Shown: positions 16,355 to 28,212, counted from the first letter of the stretch. The stretch: 64,000 bases of DNA from Eriocheir sinensis (GCF_024679095.1 NC_066578.1:538601-602600), one strand, 5' to 3'. Made by a program: numbers and translations. Notes: generated by a model from the sequence alone, not told the origin.

Positions 16355-16668
16355 TTAGAAAGGGGTGGGGGAGGAAAAAGAAAGAGATATTCAGATGTAG
16401 AGGTGTAGAATGAATTAAAGAAGAGAAAACTAAAGAAACAGACGACTAAAGAAAGTGGCCCCAATGCAAAAGGTAGGAAGTTTAGCTTCGTGAGCGTCAG
16501 AACACTCACTGATGCTTTCTGCCGGAAGCCGTGTGAATGCATTGTGCATGAAAGATGTTAATTGGCGAACTAATTCTTATTAAGTAAAATCAATCAATCA
16601 ATCAATCAATCAGTGGAGGAAAATATGGTAGAAAAAAAGTTAAAGGTAAGAAAGAAGAGGGGAAACGG

Positions 16669-16983
16669 ATGTTGCGCCGAAAGTCGTCGCGAGGATTCCT
16701 TTGGATGTTTGTGCGCGTCCTCGAGGCCCTTTGGCCCTCCATCTCAGAGCCGATAAATGCGGCAAACGGTGCTTTCACGATATTTATGATTATTTTTATA
16801 ATCCGGTCTGGCAGGCTTAAGAAGCCAGTTCTTGCATCCGCCCTCCTCCCTTCGGCGGGGATGTGGAGCTCTAGCGAGCCCAAGGTCCCCCTGGCGAGCA
16901 TGGCAGAACTGCAGGGCTCCCGGCAGAGCGCCTCGCCGACCCCCGGGGCGCCGACGAAGCTGACGGAGATCATCCGGCTACAA
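16669..16983 (+). other. GC-rich stretch with open frames on both strands, function unknown
   Basis: 16800-16980 is markedly GC-rich. It stays open on + (a GMWSSSEPKVPLASM segment, SPTPGAPTKLTEIIR) and on -. A possible splice acceptor context (GGTCTGGCAG) precedes 16816. The 70-bp satellite starts directly after it. It could be a remnant exon or the non-repeated flank of the satellite. No family recognised. Confidence 0.25.
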
Positions 16984-17881
16984 GGCCGGGCATGTGAGGC
17001 TCATTAGCCGTGGTGGGCATTTCAGTTCGGGGAGGAACAACTCCGAACAATAAACCCGGGCAGGTGGAGCTCGATAGCGGGGGTAAGCAATTCCCCTCGG
17101 AGAGGGACAACTCCGAACAACAAACCTGAGCAGGTGATGCTCGATAGCCGGGGTGGGTGATTACCCTCGGAGAGGGACAACTCCGAACAACAAACACGAG
17201 CAGCTGACGCTCGATAGCCGGGGTGGGTGATTACCCTCGGAGAGGGACAACTCCGAACAACAAACCCGAGCAGTTGATGCCCGATAGCCGGGGTGGGTGA
17301 TTACCCTCGGAGAGGGACAACTCCGAACAACAAACACGAGCAGCTGACGCTCGATAGCCGGGGTGGGTGATTACCCTCGGAGAGGGACAACTCCGAACAA
17401 CAAACCCGAGCAGTTGATGCCCGATAGCCGGGGTGGGTGATTACCCTCGGAGAGGGACAACTCCGAACAACAAACCCGAGCAGTTGATGCCCGATAGCCG
17501 GGGTGATTACCTCGGAGAGGGACAACCTGAACAACAAACCCGAGCAGTTGATGCCCGATAGCCGGGTGGGTGATTACCCTCGGAGAGGGACAACTCCGAA
17601 CAACAAACCCGAGCAGTTGATGCCCGATAGCCGGGTGGGTGATTACCCTCGGAGAGGGACAACTCCGAACAACAAACCCGAGCAGTTGATGCCCGATAGC
17701 CGGGGTGGGTGATTACCCTCGGAGAGGGACAACTCCGAACAACAAACCCGAGCAGTTGATGCCCGATAGCCGGGGTGGGTGATTACCCTCGGAGAGGGAC
17801 AACTCCGAACAACAAACCCGAGCAGTTGATGCCCGATAGCTGGGTGGGTGATTACCCTCGGAGAGGGACAACTCCGAACAT
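16983..17881. repeat. 70-bp satellite array, about 13 units
   Basis: Period 70 bp (for example GATAGCCGGGGTGGGTGATT at 17283 and 17353). The outer unit near 17000 is divergent and the inner units are nearly identical. Units 3-6 alternate two variants (CAAACACGAGCAGCTGACGC and CAAACCCGAGCAGTTGATGC), giving a 140-bp dimer. Each unit contains CCCTCGGAGAGGG, a perfect 5-bp stem with a GGA loop. One unit (near 17500) has small deletions. 70 is not a multiple of three, so the open frames are not protein repeats. Confidence 0.95.
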
Positions 17882-17889
17882 GCATGGTG

Positions 17890-17892
<3 letters not shown>

Positions 17893-17980
<88 letters not shown>
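17893..17980. repeat. (TA)n microsatellite
   Basis: 88 bp of TA directly after the 70-bp array. Confidence 0.97.
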
Positions 17981-17982
<2 letters not shown>

Positions 17983-18039
17983 GTTCTTTATGTTTTTGTT
18001 GTTGCTGTGGTTAGCTCTACAAATTTCATTGTTATAATT

Positions 18040-18073
18040 TTCATTATTATTATTATTATTGTTATTATTATTA

Positions 18074-18124
<51 letters not shown>

Positions 18125-18128
18125 ATTA

Positions 18129-18165
<37 letters not shown>

Positions 18166-18220
18166 CATTATTATTATTATTATTAATATTATTATTATTG
18201 TCATTATTATTATTACTATT

Positions 18221-18274
<54 letters not shown>

Positions 18275-18284
18275 GTTTTTTTAT
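18040..18284. repeat. (ATT)n microsatellite
   Basis: About 245 bp of ATT with occasional ATC or ATG units. Confidence 0.95.
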
Positions 18285-18363
18285 TTTATTTACTACTGTT
18301 ATCACTGTCATTAGTGATGTTGCTATCATCACCAGTATCATTATCAACACCATTAATTTGATC

Positions 18364-18527
<164 letters not shown>

Positions 18528-18555
18528 TGCGTGTGTATTTGTATGTGCGTGCTTA

Positions 18556-18940
18556 AGAAAAGTAAAAAGAAGAAGAAGAAGAAAAAGAAAAAGAAGAAGA
18601 AAAAAAGTAGGAAAAAAGAAGAAGGAAAAGAAGAAGAAATAGGAGAGAAAAAAGAAGAGAAAGAAGAAAAAGAAAAAGTAGTATAAGAAATATCAGAGAA
18701 AGAAGAAAAAGAAGAAGAGAAAGAAGAAAAAGAAAAAGTAGTATAAGAAATATCAGAGAAAGAAGAAAAAGAAAAAGTAGTATAAGAAATATCAGAGAAA
18801 GAAGAAGAAAAAGAAGAAGAGAGAGAAGAAAAAGAAAAAGTAGTATAAGAAATATCAGAGAAAGAAGAAAAAGAAAAAGTAGTATAAGAAATATCAGAGA
18901 AAGAAGAAGAAAAAGAAGAAAAAGAAGAAGAAAGAAACTA
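18556..18940. repeat. GAA-rich compound minisatellite
   Basis: (GAA)n interspersed with five near-identical copies of AGTAGTATAAGAAATATCAG at irregular spacing from about 18677 to 18895. Confidence 0.9.
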
Positions 18941-19006
18941 CATAATTAGGATACTGTATTAAACTATATCTCCGTCACATAATTATAAGCAACGCATGTC
19001 AGGAAT

Positions 19007-19007
<1 letters not shown>

Positions 19008-19052
<45 letters not shown>
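19008..19052. repeat. (AC)n microsatellite
   Basis: 45 bp of AC. Confidence 0.95.
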
Positions 19053-19054
<2 letters not shown>

Positions 19055-19539
19055 CTCAGGCAGCAATGGTAACCGAGATGAAAGTGTGGAGTCGGCGAGG
19101 CAGTGACGAAGCCCTGTCGAACTCGAGGTGATGATGGCGGTATAGTGGTGGTGGTTGTGGCGTCGGCGGCTGCGTCTTTTGTGGTGGCGTGGCTGTTTTG
19201 ATTGTGCTACAGGCGGCGGTGGTGATGATGGCGGTGGTTGTGCTAGCGGTATGCTGGCTGTAGTTTGGGTGGAGGTGTGAAAGTCGTTGAAATGTGGAAG
19301 TGAAGGTAGTGGTGTTACTGATAATTGTTGTAGTAGATGTTTCAGTGGTGGTATAGTGACTGTAGCGGCGACGGTGGTGGTGGTGGTGGAAGCCGGAAGA
19401 TGATAAGAAGGGATCATAATGGCTGGGTACTGATGTGTAGAGGCAGTGGTCGTGGTGACTGTGGTGGATGTGGTGTTCCTTGTGGCGGCGGTGTGGTTGA
19501 TGCTGCTCGTGGTGGCGTGTGTTGTTTTCAGTTTTGTTT

Positions 19540-19665
19540 TTCTTTTTTTACAGTAGAGGAAACAGTACGAAGGCAAAAAAAGAAGGAAACAATAATGAAA
19601 AAAAAGCCCGCTACTCACTGCTCCTACAAAAGAGTCAAGAGGAGTGGCCGAAAGATAGGTCAATA
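19540..19665 (-). mobile_element. LINE family A 3' tail (minus)
   Basis: Contains GAGGAAACAGTACGAAGGC, AAAAGCCCGCTACTCACTGC and GAGTGGCCGAAAGATAGGTC, the reverse complement of the family A 3' UTR. Confidence 0.7.
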
Positions 19666-19669
19666 GGTC

Positions 19670-21235
19670 AAATAGATAGGTTTATTGCCGTATCATTAAA
19701 CAGTTATGACACTATTACTGATGCAACACTTATGGGAGACTACAGCTTGTTAAACAACTACTCATATGCAGATTGTATAAAAGATACACTCCCAATACAT
19801 GGCGGCAGCCCTGATTGTAATCGCATTAGCATACATGCAGAAAATAGTTTGGGTTTGCAAGCACAAACAGATTACATGTACACCTGTTTTGATAGACATT
19901 AATCACATAGCATAATTTAAATATTTACATAACCTAATTTCAATTTAAAAAAACAATATTTTATTATATCATCATTCACCATGGCCAGAGCTTTACTAGG
20001 CAATTCTTTTTTTTTTTTTACATATAAAGACTTTGATATTTCTTTTGTTTTTAGTTAGTGCGGAGTTGCATTACGATACTTATGGCCAAGGCAGTGCGCT
20101 AAGAACGATGCCCTTGCTTGTGGACGCACTAGCTTGTCATTATATCCCCTTGTGGCATGCTTTTGGTGGATTTATGTAAAAACTGCTCTGACTGTTGTTT
20201 TTGAGATTACTGTATTTAGTAAGCAGTATAGTTTAATGAAACCTCAAATATAAGCGTTACGTTACGTGTGAATTATGGCAGTGGGCCTAGTTAGTAAAAG
20301 AATCAGATCGAATTAGCACCGGACAAACACCAGCCTCTCTGCTTCTCCTTCAGCTGTAACACTTTTTTCGTCCTATTTTTTAAACTTCCTGGACAAAATC
20401 TTCCAATCTTGGTTAGATGTTTTACTCAACTCCATACAGCAAATAAAAGATTAATTCAAATCGACAAACTATGAATGCTTCCATCTAAGTAACTGGCGAC
20501 GTCTTACGATGATGGTGATTGTAGTGATGGTCGTGATGGTGGTGGTTACGATGAAACTGGTGGTGGAGTTAGTGTTTATGATTGCAGCGCTTTATGATTG
20601 TGGTGATGATAGCGGTGATGGTGACTGCGGTAGTGGTGGAGGAGGCATAGGTTAAGTGGAGGCGGTGGTGGTGATAGCGGAGGTGTTAGTGGAAGTGGTG
20701 ATGGTGGCGATGGCGGTGGCGGAGGTTTTGGTGGGTGGAGGGCGGCGTTGTCTAATTATCGTACTCGTCGCATTGCAGTGTCGTCGTTTCTGACCGATAA
20801 CTATAGCAAAAAACACAATCATCAATAAATAACAGTTTTAATGCTAACTTTGATGAATCTCTGTCGTTGTTTGTGTAGGTACGAGAGTTTGAGGCTTAAA
20901 AAATGATAAATACGTTGTGGTGAATACGATAATCTGGCAACGCTGGTGGAGGGCGGTGCGGCGGGGGCAGGTCAGATGCCACCATTAGGAGGGACGACAA
21001 GAAGCTTATCCGCGGCTGACATGATTCGCCAATTAAGCAGAATCAGAGCCGCTTCTTCATTCCGGTAATGCACCCTTATCGCCTTACTGCACTGCGGGGT
21101 ATTTAGAAACCGCGCCTTACTGGAAGGAAAAACAAACATGACCTACAACCTTAGAGAAAGAGCAAGACTATGGCAATCATTTTACTTTGTTCCCTTCGAT
21201 AATGACCTTTCCGCTATTGACAAAAGAAATACAAG
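19670..21235. other. no gene recognised; GGT-rich patch
   Basis: 20500-20755 is rich in GTGGTGATGG-type trinucleotides. The rest is ordinary intergenic sequence without motifs that I recognise. Confidence 0.4.
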
Positions 21236-21560
21236 ACTTAGAAAATCACGTAATCTAAAACCACTGATCACAAACTTTTGACTCGAGAAGAGAACGATCG
21301 CTTGCACATCTTAAATTGTAGTAGGATAAAAAAAATAAAAAAATTCTTCTTTCTCCAGAATCGTAACGAGAAACCAGGAATCCATCGCAGAAAAAAGACT
21401 TAGAAAATCACGTAATCTAAAACCACTGATCACAAACTTTTGACTCGTGAAAAGAACGATCGCTTGCACATCTTAAATTGTAGTAGGATATAAAAAAATC
21501 GGCAGTCTTCTTCCTTCTGCAGAATCGTAACGAGAAACCAGGAATCCATCGCAGAGAAGA
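21236..21560. repeat. tandem duplication, ~162-bp unit, two copies
   Basis: AGAAAATCACGTAATCTAAA starts near 21240 and again near 21402. Both copies continue through ACGATCGCTTGCACATCTT and CCAGGAATCCATCGCAGA with a few substitutions and small indels. Confidence 0.9.
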
Positions 21561-22013
21561 AACAATAACCTTTACGAAGAATTAGAAAAATACCGAGGCC
21601 CAAAAATATACTGAACATAACTCCTTTGTGGGTAATGAGAAACCACCGCGAATTAAAGATAAAAAAGAAGATAGAAAGAGATAAAAAATAGCGAGCAAGA
21701 CTTTCTTGAGGGGAAGCCGCAAGACTCTCACAAGCAGCATCAACCTTGACACTCGGGTTACATGGATGCGCTGCTGTGACTCCGATCGTGTTTTGAGCGA
21801 GGTGTGTTCGCATCATAGTCCCCGGGTACGGCCTGCAGCAAGACATTTAGCGCTGGGCAGGAGAGGCCCCCCTTTAGGCGACAGTGTGATATTAAGTTCG
21901 TGATCAATGAAACCTTTGTGTGACCTCTGTGGGATGCAGGAGACCCGGAGAGGATGTTATACAGACGGGGGGACTAGAATGCAGTGTGGGGTGTTTGAGT
22001 GAGACAGACAGAC

Positions 22014-22017
<4 letters not shown>

Positions 22018-22102
<85 letters not shown>
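22018..22102. repeat. (AG)n microsatellite
   Basis: About 85 bp of pure AG. Confidence 0.97.
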
Positions 22103-22103
<1 letters not shown>

Positions 22104-22109
22104 GATTTA

Positions 22110-23430
22110 CATATTTTTTTTCTTTATCATTGGTGTCTTTCAAGTTCCTATTATGTTGGTCAGTCTTAATTTAAACAAAAAAAAACATGTAAATAATTCA
22201 GCTGATGCGTCACTTCCATAATGGCGTCGCTCTCCTCTCCTCATCGTGTTTCCCTATAGTTTTTTTTTTTTTTTTTTTTTACTCTCCGCTGCAAACTCCT
22301 CTCGGTTAATAAGCACTAAAAACCGCGAGGATGTCTCATATTAAAAAAAAAGGTCCTCGCTGCCACAAATAGACTTCAGATGCGGCGAAATATTAATTAC
22401 TTTACAATCCCGGTTGAAACCCTCATTTATATTTTTTAACATTGAGGTTTTATTCTCTCCTTAGGTCAAAAAGTCTCAAGTCCTCGCTAGACAAACGTGC
22501 TTCCTGGTGAGACTGGCAGCGGTGTTCCTTTAAATGTTGGCAGGCGATTTGTTGGCAGGCGCGGATTTGTCTCCGTCTTACAAAGCACTGAATGAAGCAG
22601 CAACATATTTTCTTTATCTTTCGGACATTAAAAGTAGGTTCAGGTTTGGTTTTTGAGAAGTAAGTCGCACCTCATTATTCGATCAGGTCGGTAACAGAAG
22701 AAAAACCGAGAGCAACATTGAAGAAGAAAAAACGACAGAATGATCATAATCTTCTCATTCACCAAAAAATAATGCCCCGACCAATAAAAAGAGATATCGA
22801 GCTAAAGTTCAGCGTTGTCTGCCTCTGACTATAATGCCACTTAAGTAAAGAGACGTGTTGCCTCCATCCGAAGAGATATCTTATTGTCCCACACGAGTGA
22901 CTGGCATTTCCTCCGAGCCCCGAGAGTCATTTCCTTTGCGTCTCAGTAAATTACATTGAACACCCTCTTACAAAACCTGCCTTCTACTAATCTCGGCTCC
23001 TCCTTAAGCCCACTATTTATATCCTTTAGAGCCGATCTCACAGTCCAACACAGTGTCTTCGTAACAGCCCGAACCAGACTATAGAATCCCATACAATCCA
23101 AAATGGTGAGGTCTTCGATGCCACACTAAATACACAAGACTTTTCCTGTATAGTTTCATCAAATTTGTGAACTGAAATATAAACACCAGACACTATACAA
23201 GTAAATTTCGAAGGCTCTGGTATTGGGTTGGGAGCTTACTAACCCGTCATGGGGAACTGTGAAACTGGCCCTTGGTAACTTGAATTGGTTTATGGTTGCC
23301 AGTGTATGATTTGACAGCTGATTTATACGCCTCTCTCAGCACACGTGGAGCTCGACAGGCGGAGTCGTGAAAACAGAAACCCTTAATAAGATGAAGCCGC
23401 GGCGAGTCACGCGGAAACACTGCCTGCCTC
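22110..23430. other. no gene recognised
   Basis: Includes a T23 homopolymer near 22258 and otherwise unique-looking intergenic sequence. Confidence 0.35.
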
Positions 23431-23439
23431 GCCTTCCTT

Positions 23440-23650
23440 TGCGTTTGTCAGTGTGTTTGTAAGTTTGTATGCTTGTTTGTGTGTTTGTTTTTCTTGTTTC
23501 CTTGTTTGCTTATTTGTGTGTATATGTGTCTCTGTCTGTTTTTTTTGTTTGTCTGTCTGCCCGTCTGTTTGTTTCTGGGTGTCTGTCGATCTATTTGTCT
23601 GTCTGTCTGTTTGCCGTCCTTTCTCTCAGTCTGTCTGTCAATCTCTGTCT
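23440..23650. repeat. TGTT/GTCT-rich degenerate simple repeat
   Basis: TTTGTGTGTTTG and GTCTGTCTGT runs. The Cys/Val/Leu-rich open frames in it are artefacts. Confidence 0.75.
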
Positions 23651-23744
23651 ATCCTGTCCCACCAAAATCACAGCAGGAGCCACCGACGGACTCAAGAAGG
23701 CTCGCATGTGAAGTATACCTGCATTTATTTTTTCCTTTGACGTA

Positions 23745-24550
23745 ATTTGACCCAAACGAGTAAATGATCAGTATACAATCAACACAAACTGGAAGCGTTA
23801 TAATTTATCAGGCCACGTGACCCGCTCAGCCAAGATTCAAAACAACCGATAAAAGCTGGCCCTGCAGCAAGGCATAAATAACTCCAGTTTCTTGCCGCAG
23901 CACCCGTAACGTTATCAGCCGTGACCTTGACCCGCCTAGTGTGTGTGTGTGTGTGTGTGGTGGGGGGGACGTAAGTAATCCTTGGTAATTCCTCGCGGCG
24001 CGTGCTTGTGGAGATCTAAACCTGGTGTGTGAGATTTGCAAAAAATAAAATAAAATAAAAATCAGTTTGACGCGTCTGAACTAAGAAAACATTAATGAAG
24101 TCTATTAAAAAAAAAACTCATTCAATAACAATAAGCGGAGTATCCCATTAAAACAAGGTGAACGTCTATATTAAGATCCTCTGGTATCAGTATTACCTTA
24201 TTAACATTTTATTTCCCTTAACATATGCTCCGATCTAACGCGTGAGTTCAATGTCGCAGTAAGTAGTTATCAAGAGCAGGACGGGGTATCTCTGCGTACA
24301 TCTATCGCCTCTTCTTCGACAATACACAACTGTCCTCTTCTACATTAAAATTTATCGGTCTGTCTTTAAATCAGAATCCCAGTTGTGAACTCCATATCTC
24401 ATCTCTCACTTAATGAGCTTCGTTGCGGTTTTGCATTTTCGATCAATTCGTTTACCCCTCCCAGAAACCAGTTATGGACGAGGCCTTGTCCAGTTTCTTC
24501 CCTTGATTTCTTTTATCACTATTTTCATGCTACCTGAGCTAAGGACTTAG
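23745..24550. other. no gene recognised
   Basis: A short TG run at 23940-23958. Otherwise nothing recognisable. Confidence 0.35.
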
Positions 24551-24589
24551 TTAAATGTGCGCCGCCACCACACCTGTCGCCATGCTGTC

Positions 24590-24860
24590 CATCTTAGCGC
24601 ATTCCTCTAGTCCAACTCCCTCTTACGGGCATGTGGCACGTTACCCAGAAGCCGACCGTGCTCATCGGGTTGTCTCTGTAAATGACAATCCTGAGTGGAG
24701 GAGGCCAAGGGGACGCCCACATAATTCGTGGCTTGAGTAAGTCGATAGCTCCTGCCGGGAGGTACTTAGGATGGGAAAGGGGCCTATTTGGAGACTCGCC
24801 CGGAAGGACCCGCGGACTTGGCGTCGTAGGGTGGGCGTATGCCCCCATTGATTGGCCGAG
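24590..24860 (+). mobile_element. C-terminal fragment of an RT-like ORF (second LINE type)
   Basis: Translates in broken frames as GHVARYPEADRAHRVVSV, a WRRPRGRPHNSWLE segment, then (after a stop and frame change) SCREVLRMGKGP and RKDPRTWRRRVG. The pattern GHVARxP..(R/W)..PRGRP..W is typical of the C-terminus of several non-LTR retrotransposon polyproteins. It is too short and decayed for a clade assignment. Confidence 0.5.
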
Positions 24861-24867
24861 CTCCCTC

Positions 24868-24990
24868 TGCAAGAATTTGACAGTATCTTCACTCTTTTAT
24901 CTCTTTCACTGGTAAACTCTGGAACAGCCTTTCTCCGTCTATATTTCCTGGTTCTTGTGACTAAAATTTGTTCGAGAGAAAGCATCTCGA
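24868..24990 (+). mobile_element. LINE family A C-terminal fragment (plus)
   Basis: Directly after the previous fragment, TCTTCACTCTTTTATCTCTT and GTAAACTCTGGAACAGCCTT match the family A C-terminus (HSFIPHAGKLWN in intact copies). Two unrelated LINE ends are thus joined here. Confidence 0.6.
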
Positions 24991-24999
24991 CACCCTTGT

Positions 25000-25650
25000 A
25001 ACTATAATGGACATCTTTTTGAGCATTTTCTCTACTCATTTTGAATGAACACCGTTCCTCCAGTCTATTTTTATATTGTGATTGGCCTGGCCTGCCTCCT
25101 TTGTCATAAACAACATCAAGCAGTAATATATTGAGAAGCATTTGCACAGTAGCTGCTTACTAAAAAGCTCCTCCCCATCACCAATTCAAATCTCTGAGGG
25201 TGTTTTTTTTTTTTCCTTTTTTATTTATTTTTTTGAGGTGGGAGACTTTGAACTATTTTTTTCCGTAAAAAAAGTGGGGATGAAATAGAGCACAGCCGCT
25301 GAGCGAGCAGGAACGGCCGCAGCGTAGCAACACACATGTTCAGCCCAGTTCTGGAATCCCCGTGTGACACATCGGGTCGTTAGGGATTAAATAAGTATAA
25401 CATATTATGTAAGGCAATACGTCTGTCCGCTGAATGGCTCATAGTGACAAGTTGCTGACGCTCGCGAGTGTTGTCATCCGGGAATTGTTGACAGTGAAAG
25501 AGAAATACAAGGATGGGAGGGAATGGCGCGGCCCTCGTTGGCAACATGGATTAGTTATGAGAGAGAGAGAGAGAGAGAGAGAGAATGCTCTAATATATTT
25601 TCTTAAGCGAGTATGAAGCTGACAGCCGTAGCAAAAAGTTTAATTAAGAA
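25000..25650. other. no gene recognised
   Basis: A T-rich run near 25205-25265 and a short AG run at 25558-25583. Nothing else recognisable. Confidence 0.35.
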
Positions 25651-25654
25651 TACG

Positions 25655-25790
25655 CCGTTCAAGGGAGGCTGCGGTGTAGTTTACTATTGGAAAGGACGAA
25701 AGAGTGAAGATTCTGGTTAACCCTTTCATTTGGACACGAGGAAGGGTGGCGTGGTGTCGCTAGGGCAGGATAACGGGGCTGGACTAGGCT
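25655..25790 (-). mobile_element. LINE family A C-terminal fragment (minus)
   Basis: The minus-strand translation contains ERVNQNLHSFVLSNSKL, corresponding to the ARVNQHLHSFIPHAGKLW of family A. Confidence 0.6.
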
Positions 25791-26680
25791 ATATGGGTCC
25801 CAGCGCGTGGCGGCCATGTTCCGCGTCGCCAGGCCCTCCTCCCTTCCCCTCCCTCCCCGCTCTCTGCTCTGAGGAAACACCACCTCTTGTGATGTGATTG
25901 GTCCGCTCGCGGGCGACCCCGGCGTTGTGTTCTGCCTTCAGCGTCACTTTTCCTGCCTCCCTTTATGCACGGACGAGCCGCCAACAGCCGTAAGTGACTG
26001 TTATTGTGTCCCCAGGGCACTGACGAGCTCCAGAGGAGGCCAGGGCCGGGGACTGAGAGGCAAGGAGCGGGGTGCGGAGCGAGGGAGACGGACGGGTGTC
26101 GCCCGGCGGCGGGCAGGTCACCAGAGACCACTTTGTGCTTTATCTTTCACCCATTACTGTGCCGGTACTGGCGCCTATCACACCGAGACGAGGTAATGTG
26201 ACCTTCAGGCCAATGGTGGCACCCCGCCGAGCAGCAGCAGAGGACGGGCAGGGCAGCGGAGGGACGGGGCGGTGTGGTGGCGGTGGCGGAGGGCGGGGCG
26301 ACTGCGCGTGATGGCCGCTATGCTGTGACTCATTCACGGGTATACACTAGCGTGGGCGGCTTTCTTGTGGCTGCAGGCTTTTGGCACTCCTCTTAGTGGG
26401 TGTTTTGTTTAAAAAAAACATCAGCATGAAGATGACGGAGGAGCGGTAAGCTTGTGAGTGCCCCTGGCATGGCGGGGCACCTGTGGGGCGGCCATTTTAC
26501 AGTGTGAGGCGAGGCAGCGCGATGGAGCCCCGCAGGGTGTGCAGGGCTCGCCGCGCCCCGTCGTCGCTATGGTGTTGGTCAGCTGACACGGGCATCTCGG
26601 AGTGTCCCGGGGCGTCCAGTGACTATGTAACCTGCACGTTGATGGCGTGACACAGCAGCAGCCTTTGAACTCTAATGACA
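25790..26680 (+). promoter_or_regulatory. CpG-rich promoter-like island
   Basis: About 900 bp far richer in GC and CpG than the rest of the window. It has GCGGCCATGTTCCGCG and GGCGGCCATTTTAC (YY1-like cores), GATTGGTCCGC (inverted CCAAT) and GGGCGGGGCG (GC box). No TATA box. These are features of a housekeeping-type promoter/5' exon. The gene body is not identifiable in the window. A possible short first coding exon lies at 26426-26445. Confidence 0.5.
26426..26445 (+). CDS. possible first coding exon (MKMTEER) with splice donor
   Basis: ATG AAG ATG ACG GAG GAG CG is followed at once by GTAAGC, a good donor, inside the CpG island. Preceding bases (CATCAGC) give an acceptable initiation context. 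No downstream exon can be matched, so this is only a candidate start for a gene running to the right. Confidence 0.22.
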
Positions 26681-26783
26681 CCTCGTGAGGCGACACACAC
26701 ACACACACACACACACACACTGTCCCCATCTCCGCCACACTCTTCAAAACGGACGGAACAGTAATAACAATAATAACAGGAAG

Positions 26784-27355
26784 TATGCCTTCATACAGCC
26801 TGTGCCTAAGAAGGGTGACCGCTCCAATCCCTCAAACTACCGTCCTATAGCTTTACTTTCTTGTCTATCTAAAGCTTTTGAATCAATCCTTAACCGGAAG
26901 ATTAAAATGCACCTTTCCACTTCTGACCTTCTATCTGATCGCCAGTATGGGTTCCGCAAGGGGCGTTCTACTGGTGATCTCCTTGCCTTCCTAACGGACT
27001 CTTGGTCATCCTGTCTTAGCCGTTTCGGTGAAACCTTTGCTATTGCGCTGGACATATCAAAAGCTTTTGATAGGGTCTGGCACAAATCCTTGCTTTCCAA
27101 ACTACCCTCCTACGGTTTCTATCCTTCTCTCTGTACCTTTATCTCCAGTTTCCTTTCTTACCGTTCTATGCCTGCCGTGGTAGACGGTCACTGTTCTTCC
27201 CTTAAACCTATTAACAGTGGTGTCCCACAGGGTTCTGTCCTATCTTCCACTCTCTTCCTGTTGTTCATTGATGATCTTCTTTCCAAAACGTACTGTCCTA
27301 TCCATTCCTACGCCGATGACTCCACTCTGCATTACTCAACTTCTTTTAATAGAAC
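26784..27355 (+). mobile_element. LINE family A, reverse transcriptase core fragment
   Basis: An uninterrupted frame encodes the RT core: [75 protein letters not shown]. The catalytic YADD motif is intact. The fragment is truncated on both sides: it starts after an AATAAC run and ends at about 27355, shortly before a 236-bp TA array. It is related to the copies at 33.0-38.6 kb. Confidence 0.9.
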
Positions 27356-27397
27356 ACCCACCCTCAGTGGCGTACCAAAAAGTTGAAAAGGGGGGGG

Positions 27398-27639
<242 letters not shown>

Positions 27640-27850
27640 TATATATATTAGAGATAAAAAGATGAAAGAGATTAGGAAAGTTTTGAGAAATGGAGAGAGG
27701 GAAAGAAGGAGGCGGAGGAGGAGATAGAGGGGAGGAGGAGGATGAGGAGAAGAAAGAGGAGGAGGAGGAGGAGGAGGTAGGAGCAAGGAGGTAAACTAAA
27801 CATTTGTTTGTCTACTTGTCTTTGCTTCCGGACGTTTCCACTCTGTTGTT

Positions 27851-27853
<3 letters not shown>

Positions 27854-27909
<56 letters not shown>
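27854..27909. repeat. (AC)n microsatellite
   Basis: 56 bp of AC ending in CGCGCGCA before the SINE. Confidence 0.95.
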
Positions 27910-27911
<2 letters not shown>

Positions 27912-27917
27912 GCGCAC

Positions 27918-28210
27918 GGCCCGGTAGCTCAGTGGATAGAGCGTCTGGCTCACAACCAGAAGGACTGGGGTTCGATTCCCCGGCCGGGAGAAGATAAGTT
28001 GGGTTTATCTTCTTTCACGTGTAGCCCATGTTCATCTAGCAGTGAGTAGGTACGCGACGTCAGGCGAGTAATTGTGACCTCGCTTTAGCTGTGTGTTGTG
28101 TGTGAGTGGTCTCAGTCCTACCCAAAGATCGGTACTATGAGCTCTGTGCTCTTCCGTAGGGGACCGGCTGGCTGGCTCGAGAGAGCCCTGCAGCAGACCA
28201 AGAGGAGAAT

Positions 28211-28211
<1 letters not shown>
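27918..28211 (+). mobile_element. tRNA-Val(CAC)-like SINE
   Basis: 27918-27989 folds as a near-complete tRNA: GCCCGGTAGCTCAGTGG (A-box), a TCTGG/CCAGA anticodon stem with loop CTCACAA (anticodon CAC), a GGTTCGATTCC B-box, and an acceptor stem with six pairs. It continues without a terminator into a ~220-bp body (GTAGCCCATGTTCATCTAGC, TACCCAAAGATCGGTACTAT, GACCGGCTGGCTGGC) and ends in CA repeats. The long transcribed body and simple-repeat tail make it a SINE rather than a cellular tRNA gene. Confidence 0.82.

Positions 28212-28212
<1 letters not shown>

Noticed and set aside
16983..17881. CRISPR-like array
   Set aside because: Contiguous 70-bp satellite without unique spacers, in a eukaryotic genome.
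25990..26015. Intron in the CpG island (GTAAGT at 25990 to CCCCAG at 26015)
   Set aside because: 26 bp is too short for a spliceosomal intron.
27918..27989. Functional tRNA-Val gene
   Set aside because: No terminator follows; the tRNA-like part continues into a SINE body and CA tail, and one acceptor pair is mismatched.
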